Below, one piece after another: positions 5,891 to 8,411 of a stretch of 8,411 nt of DNA (positions are counted from its first letter, which is position 1; every line of letters starts with the position of its first letter). The notes under the pieces were generated by a model. It was not told the DNA's origin. It did no database searches and was given only the letters and a program-made list of their open reading frames with translations. The DNA lies in NCBI GenBank assembly GCA_905479515.1, contig CAJQMX010000092.1, forward strand, positions 1-8,411, in the 5' to 3' direction. Position numbers and translations under genes: made by a program. The stretch is from an uncultured Parasphingopyxis sp. (GTDB lineage: Bacteria; Pseudomonadota; Alphaproteobacteria; Sphingomonadales; Sphingomonadaceae).

Positions 5891-6370
5891 ATGGGTAGAA
5901 CGACCGAATATGCAATCTCCGCGCGGCGTGACAAAGCCGATCATGCCGCCAGTATCGGTATTGACGATGGCCTGATTTCAACGCTGGTCGAAAGCTTCTA
6001 CGCGTCCATCCGGGAAGATGCCCTGCTTGGACCGATTTTCGAACGAAAAGTAAAAGACTGGCCAGCGCATTTGGCACGTATGAAAGACTTCTGGGCTTCA
6101 ATCGCGCTGGAATCCGGCCGGTTCCATGGCAACCCCATGGTCAAGCATATCGCTATCGGAACGCTTGAACGCCACCATTTCGAGGCCTGGCTGGCCTTGT
6201 TCTCCGCTACTCTCGACGCCGTTGTGCCGGGCGAGGCCGCACGCAATTTCTTCCGCGAGCGCGCTGCTCGAATCGCGGAAAGCCTGTTGATGGGCATCGA
6301 AGTCCAGCGATCGGGATTGAAGGATTTGAGTTCACAATTGGGTGAGGCGTCACGTCATGTTGATGGATGA
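5891..6370 (+). CDS. Group III truncated haemoglobin
   Basis: A 159-residue protein with a globin core at about 24-137 and short extensions at both ends. Aligned by eye to group III truncated globins such as Campylobacter Ctb, the haem pocket is complete. TyrB10 is Tyr37 (SFYASIRED), HisE7 is His60 (DWPAHLARMKDFW), proximal HisF8 is His86 (NPMVKHIAI) and TrpG8 is Trp100 (HHFEAWLALF). Ctb binds oxygen and is induced by nitrosative stress, so a role in NO oxidation or reactive nitrogen handling is likely but not shown here. It is the first gene of the operon diverging from nsrR, and its last 14 bases overlap the start of the next gene. Annotation pipelines have sometimes mislabelled this family; the pocket residues rule out a non-globin reading. 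Confidence 0.9.
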   Translation: MGRTTEYAISARRDKADHAASIGIDDGLISTLVESFYASIREDALLGPIFERKVKDWPAHLARMKDFWASIALESGRFHGNPMVKHIAIGTLERHHFEAWLALFSATLDAVVPGEAARNFFRERAARIAESLLMGIEVQRSGLKDLSSQLGEASRHVDG

Positions 6371-6800
6371 AATCAATGTCGCAGCGGCAACCAGTGCTGA
6401 CGGAATGGAAGAAGCGGAGAGGAAGTTAGCGCGGCGCGGGCCGATGCATGAAGCGCTCACGTTCGATGTTCCAGGATCGATATGGGCGATCATGTTCAGT
6501 TGCTACGCGCTATTCTTCGGCGTGCTGGCATTGACGGTCGGCGGGAGTTTCGACGCGCTGGGCATGGTGATTATCAGCGTCTGTTATACAATCATGTTTT
6601 TCGGCACGGCGATCATTCTGAGCCGGGTCGCGCGCAACCACAGGCCGCAAGGCAAGGCAGGGGCAGTGTCATCCGGTCCCATAGAGACAGCAACCGGAAC
6701 ATTGGGCTATGGCGCTGCTGCCGCGCAGATTTTGACGGTCCCGATATTGTTTGTCTTTTTTGCAATCTGCATTGGGCTGATCAGTGCACTGACGCTTTAG
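6357..6800 (+). CDS. Small membrane protein of unknown function in the NsrR locus
   Basis: I do not recognise this 147-residue protein. The first 40 residues are hydrophilic with a charged stretch (EEAERKLARR, 18-27) and probably cytoplasmic. Membrane segments are visible at about 42-62, 67-89 and 118-145, with a basic, Gly/Ser-rich loop (about 90-116) between the second and third. No Cys pair, His cluster or known motif suggests a cofactor. The ATG at 6357 is chosen because GGTGAGG (6341-6347) lies 9 nt upstream; ATG 6363 is possible, while GTG 6342 has no suitable ribosome binding site. It overlaps the globin gene by 14 nt and precedes the YeaR-like gene by 12 nt, so all three are probably co-transcribed. 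An NO-stress role is inferred from position alone. Confidence 0.8.
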   Translation: MLMDEINVAAATSADGMEEAERKLARRGPMHEALTFDVPGSIWAIMFSCYALFFGVLALTVGGSFDALGMVIISVCYTIMFFGTAIILSRVARNHRPQGKAGAVSSGPIETATGTLGYGAAAAQILTVPILFVFFAICIGLISALTL

Positions 6801-6812
6801 GATTGTTCTGCA

Positions 6813-7103
6813 ATGACCGTGAAACCGTATCGATCAACGCCTGTTTTTGATGAAGCCAGCCTGCCGTCTGCCCTGCGCCGGGATCACAGTCTGAAAGCGG
6901 GCACCTGGGGCCAGCTCAAGGTCCTGTCCGGCTCGTTACGCTACACCATCTCGGAAACAGGCGATTCATTGGTTCTGGAAGCAGGGCAAACCATGATCAT
7001 ATTGCCCGAACAGCTCCACTTTGTGGAACCACTCGGGGCCCTGGAAATGCAGGTTGATTTCTATGATCAATCGCCAGAAGGGGCGGACGGCGAGGCGTTG
7101 TGA
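6813..7103 (+). CDS. YeaR-like DUF1971 family protein
   Basis: A 96-residue protein of the DUF1971 (TehB/YeaR-like) cupin-fold family. Visible family features are RSTPVFDEASLPSAL (7-21), a conserved His25, the GTWGQLKVLSGSLRY core (30-44), LEAGQTMIILPEQLHFVEP (55-73, His69) and the closing MQVDFYD strand (79-85). It is shorter than E. coli YeaR, mainly at the C-terminus. E. coli yeaR is repressed by NsrR and induced by nitrate or NO, and here the gene lies in the operon opposite nsrR, which strongly supports a nitrosative-stress assignment. The biochemical activity of the family is not established. A weak AGGA (6799-6802) lies 10 nt upstream and overlaps the previous stop, suggesting coupled translation. 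The gene converges on clpA. Confidence 0.88.
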   Translation: MTVKPYRSTPVFDEASLPSALRRDHSLKAGTWGQLKVLSGSLRYTISETGDSLVLEAGQTMIILPEQLHFVEPLGALEMQVDFYDQSPEGADGEAL

Positions 7104-7119
7104 ATCTCTCCGCCGTCCG
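7084..7119. terminator. Hairpin between convergent YeaR-like and clpA genes
   Basis: CGGACGGCG (7084-7092) pairs perfectly over 9 bp with CGCCGTCCG (7111-7119), leaving an 18-nt loop that contains the TGA stop of the YeaR-like gene. No clear U-tract follows on either strand, so an intrinsic terminator is uncertain. It may instead stabilise 3' ends in this 24-nt convergent gap. Confidence 0.35.
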
Positions 7120-7127
7120 GCCAATCC

Positions 7128-8411
7128 CTATGCCTCAGCTTCGGGCGTTTTCTTCTTTTTCTTCTTCGGCGGTTTGCGTTTGGGCGGGGCAGGGGTGAGC
7201 TGGAAGTCCAGCGCATCGTCCTTCACCGTTACGTCGACTTCGCCGCCGTTGACGAGCTTGCCAAACAGGAGTTCCTCGGCGAGCGGCTGCTTGACCTTTT
7301 CCTGGATCAATCGGCCCATCGGGCGCGCGCCATACAATCTGTCATAGCCACGTTCGGTGAGCCAGGCCTTTGCCTCATCGTCGAGCTTGATATGCACTTC
7401 GCGGTCGGCGAGCTGCAGTTCCAGCTCAAGGATGAACTTGTCGACGACGCGGGCGACAACCGCAGGCGGCAGATACCCAAAGGGTACAATCGCATCGAGA
7501 CGGTTGCGGAATTCAGGGGTGAACATTTTTTTCACCGCTTCTTCGCTCGCATCTTCCTTGGACATATCGCCAAAGCCGATGCCTTCGCTGGCCATATCGG
7601 CGGCGCCTGCATTGGTTGTCATGATGAGCACGACATTTCGGAAATCGACCGTCTTGCCGTGATGATCAGTGAGCTTGCCATTATCCATGACCTGCAACAG
7701 CACGTTGAACAGATCGGGATGGGCTTTCTCGATCTCATCAAGCAGCAACACGCAATGCGGATGCTGGTCGATGGCGTCGGTGAGAAGCCCGCCCTGATCA
7801 TAGCCGACATAACCCGGAGGCGCGCCGATCAGGCGCGAGACACTGTGCCGCTCCATATATTCGGACATGTCGAACCGTTCGAGCGGGATGCCCATGATAG
7901 AGGCGAGCTGACGCGCGGCTTCGGTCTTGCCGACGCCGGTTGGGCCGGTGAACAGATAGTTGCCGATTGGCTTGTGCGGTTCACGCAGGCCGGCCCGCGA
8001 CAATTTGATTGCGGACGATAGCGTATCGATCGCCAGATCCTGACCGAATACCACGCGTTTCAGGTCCGTATTAAGGGTTTCGAGCGCTTTCTTGTCGTTG
8101 GTCGATACCTGTTTCGGAGGGATCCGGGCCATCATTGAGATAACCTGCTCGATCTCGTTCGGCGTGATCATCTTGCGGCGCTTGGACGGCGCAACCAGCA
8201 TCTGGCTGGCACCTGTTTCGTCGATCACGTCGATAGCCTTGTCCGGCTGTTTGCGATCATTGATGTAGCGCGAGGAAAGTTCCACCGCGGCTTTGATCGC
8301 GTCAGCCGTATATTTGACGTTGTGATGCTCTTCATAATGGGGGCGGAGGCCCTGAAGGATCTTGATCGTATCCTCGATCGAGGGTTCGTTGACATCGATC
8401 TTCTGGAAGCG
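7128..8411 (-). CDS. clpA: ATP-dependent Clp protease ATP-binding subunit ClpA (3' part)
   Basis: The last 427 residues of ClpA; the 5' part lies beyond the right edge, and the frame is open through 8411. ClpA is the cytosolic AAA+ unfoldase that feeds substrates to ClpP. Numbered from the first visible residue, the tail of the first ATPase domain (RFQKIDVNEP, then the KAIDVIDE region) leads into the second. That domain has Walker A GPTGVGKT (156-163), Walker B VLLLDEIEKAH (221-231), sensor 1 TTN (265-267), arginine-finger region FRNRLD (301-306) and sensor 2 GARP (361-364). EGIGFGDM (IGF at 278-280) corresponds to the ClpP-docking IGL/IGF loop, separating it from ClpB. The protein ends in a lysine-rich tail (PPKKKKKKTPEAEA). 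A GTG at 8285 is internal and not a start. Confidence 0.96.
   Translation of the reverse strand, partial: RFQKIDVNEPSIEDTIKILQGLRPHYEEHHNVKYTADAIKAAVELSSRYINDRKQPDKAIDVIDETGASQMLVAPSKRRKMITPNEIEQVISMMARIPPKQVSTNDKKALETLNTDLKRVVFGQDLAIDTLSSAIKLSRAGLREPHKPIGNYLFTGPTGVGKTEAARQLASIMGIPLERFDMSEYMERHSVSRLIGAPPGYVGYDQGGLLTDAIDQHPHCVLLLDEIEKAHPDLFNVLLQVMDNGKLTDHHGKTVDFRNVVLIMTTNAGAADMASEGIGFGDMSKEDASEEAVKKMFTPEFRNRLDAIVPFGYLPPAVVARVVDKFILELELQLADREVHIKLDDEAKAWLTERGYDRLYGARPMGRLIQEKVKQPLAEELLFGKLVNGGEVDVTVKDDALDFQLTPAPPKRKPPKKKKKKTPEAEA

Noticed and set aside
6482..6850. Alternative plus-frame inside the membrane protein gene
   Set aside because: It is Arg/His-rich with no ribosome binding site, whereas the other frame shows clean membrane segments and operon spacing.
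1..8411. Mobile elements, CRISPR, tRNA or rRNA
   Set aside because: No inverted-repeat-bounded transposase, regular repeats, cloverleaf or rRNA-like segments were seen; all longer frames are accounted for by chromosomal genes.

Overview
The window looks like a chromosomal stretch from an alphaproteobacterium, most probably a sphingomonad. This rests on gene content, moderately high GC, the style of the class A penicillin-binding protein, and several genes without Shine-Dalgarno sequences. The lineage is an inference; there is no rRNA or marker gene to settle it. No mobile element, tRNA, rRNA or CRISPR array was seen, and coding density is very high, with no gene-free stretch over about 100 bases.

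Region A (1-3037, minus strand) is a tightly packed operon under a TetR-family repressor. In transcription order it holds tetR (3002-2379), a DUF1428/YbaA-like protein (2379-1996), a two-domain VOC/glyoxalase-fold protein (1972-1190), a PhnB-like VOC protein (1190-699), a glutathione S-transferase (696-49), and the first four codons of another gene leaving the window (12-1). Two junctions are 1-nt stop/start overlaps and one gap is 2 nt. An 18-bp near-perfect palindrome (3012-3029) sits inside the probable tetR promoter, so the operon is probably autorepressed and induced by a reactive small molecule.

Region B (3093-5309, minus strand) is one large gene for a bifunctional class A penicillin-binding protein (GT51 glycosyltransferase plus transpeptidase), with all catalytic motifs intact.

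Region C (5369-7103) is a nitric-oxide stress locus. An NsrR-type Rrf2 regulator with three Fe-S cysteines (minus strand) diverges from a plus-strand operon. That operon encodes a group III truncated haemoglobin with a complete haem pocket, an unrecognised small protein with three membrane segments, and a YeaR-like DUF1971 protein. In E. coli yeaR is itself an NsrR target, so three independent family identities agree on NO sensing or detoxification. The 78-nt divergent intergenic region carries two related 21-bp elements, one facing each gene. The small membrane protein is the least explained part and the best candidate for something new.

Region D (7128-8411, minus strand) is the 3' part of clpA, the AAA+ unfoldase of the ClpAP protease, with a lysine-rich tail. 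It converges on the YeaR-like gene across a 24-nt gap that contains one arm of a GC-rich hairpin.
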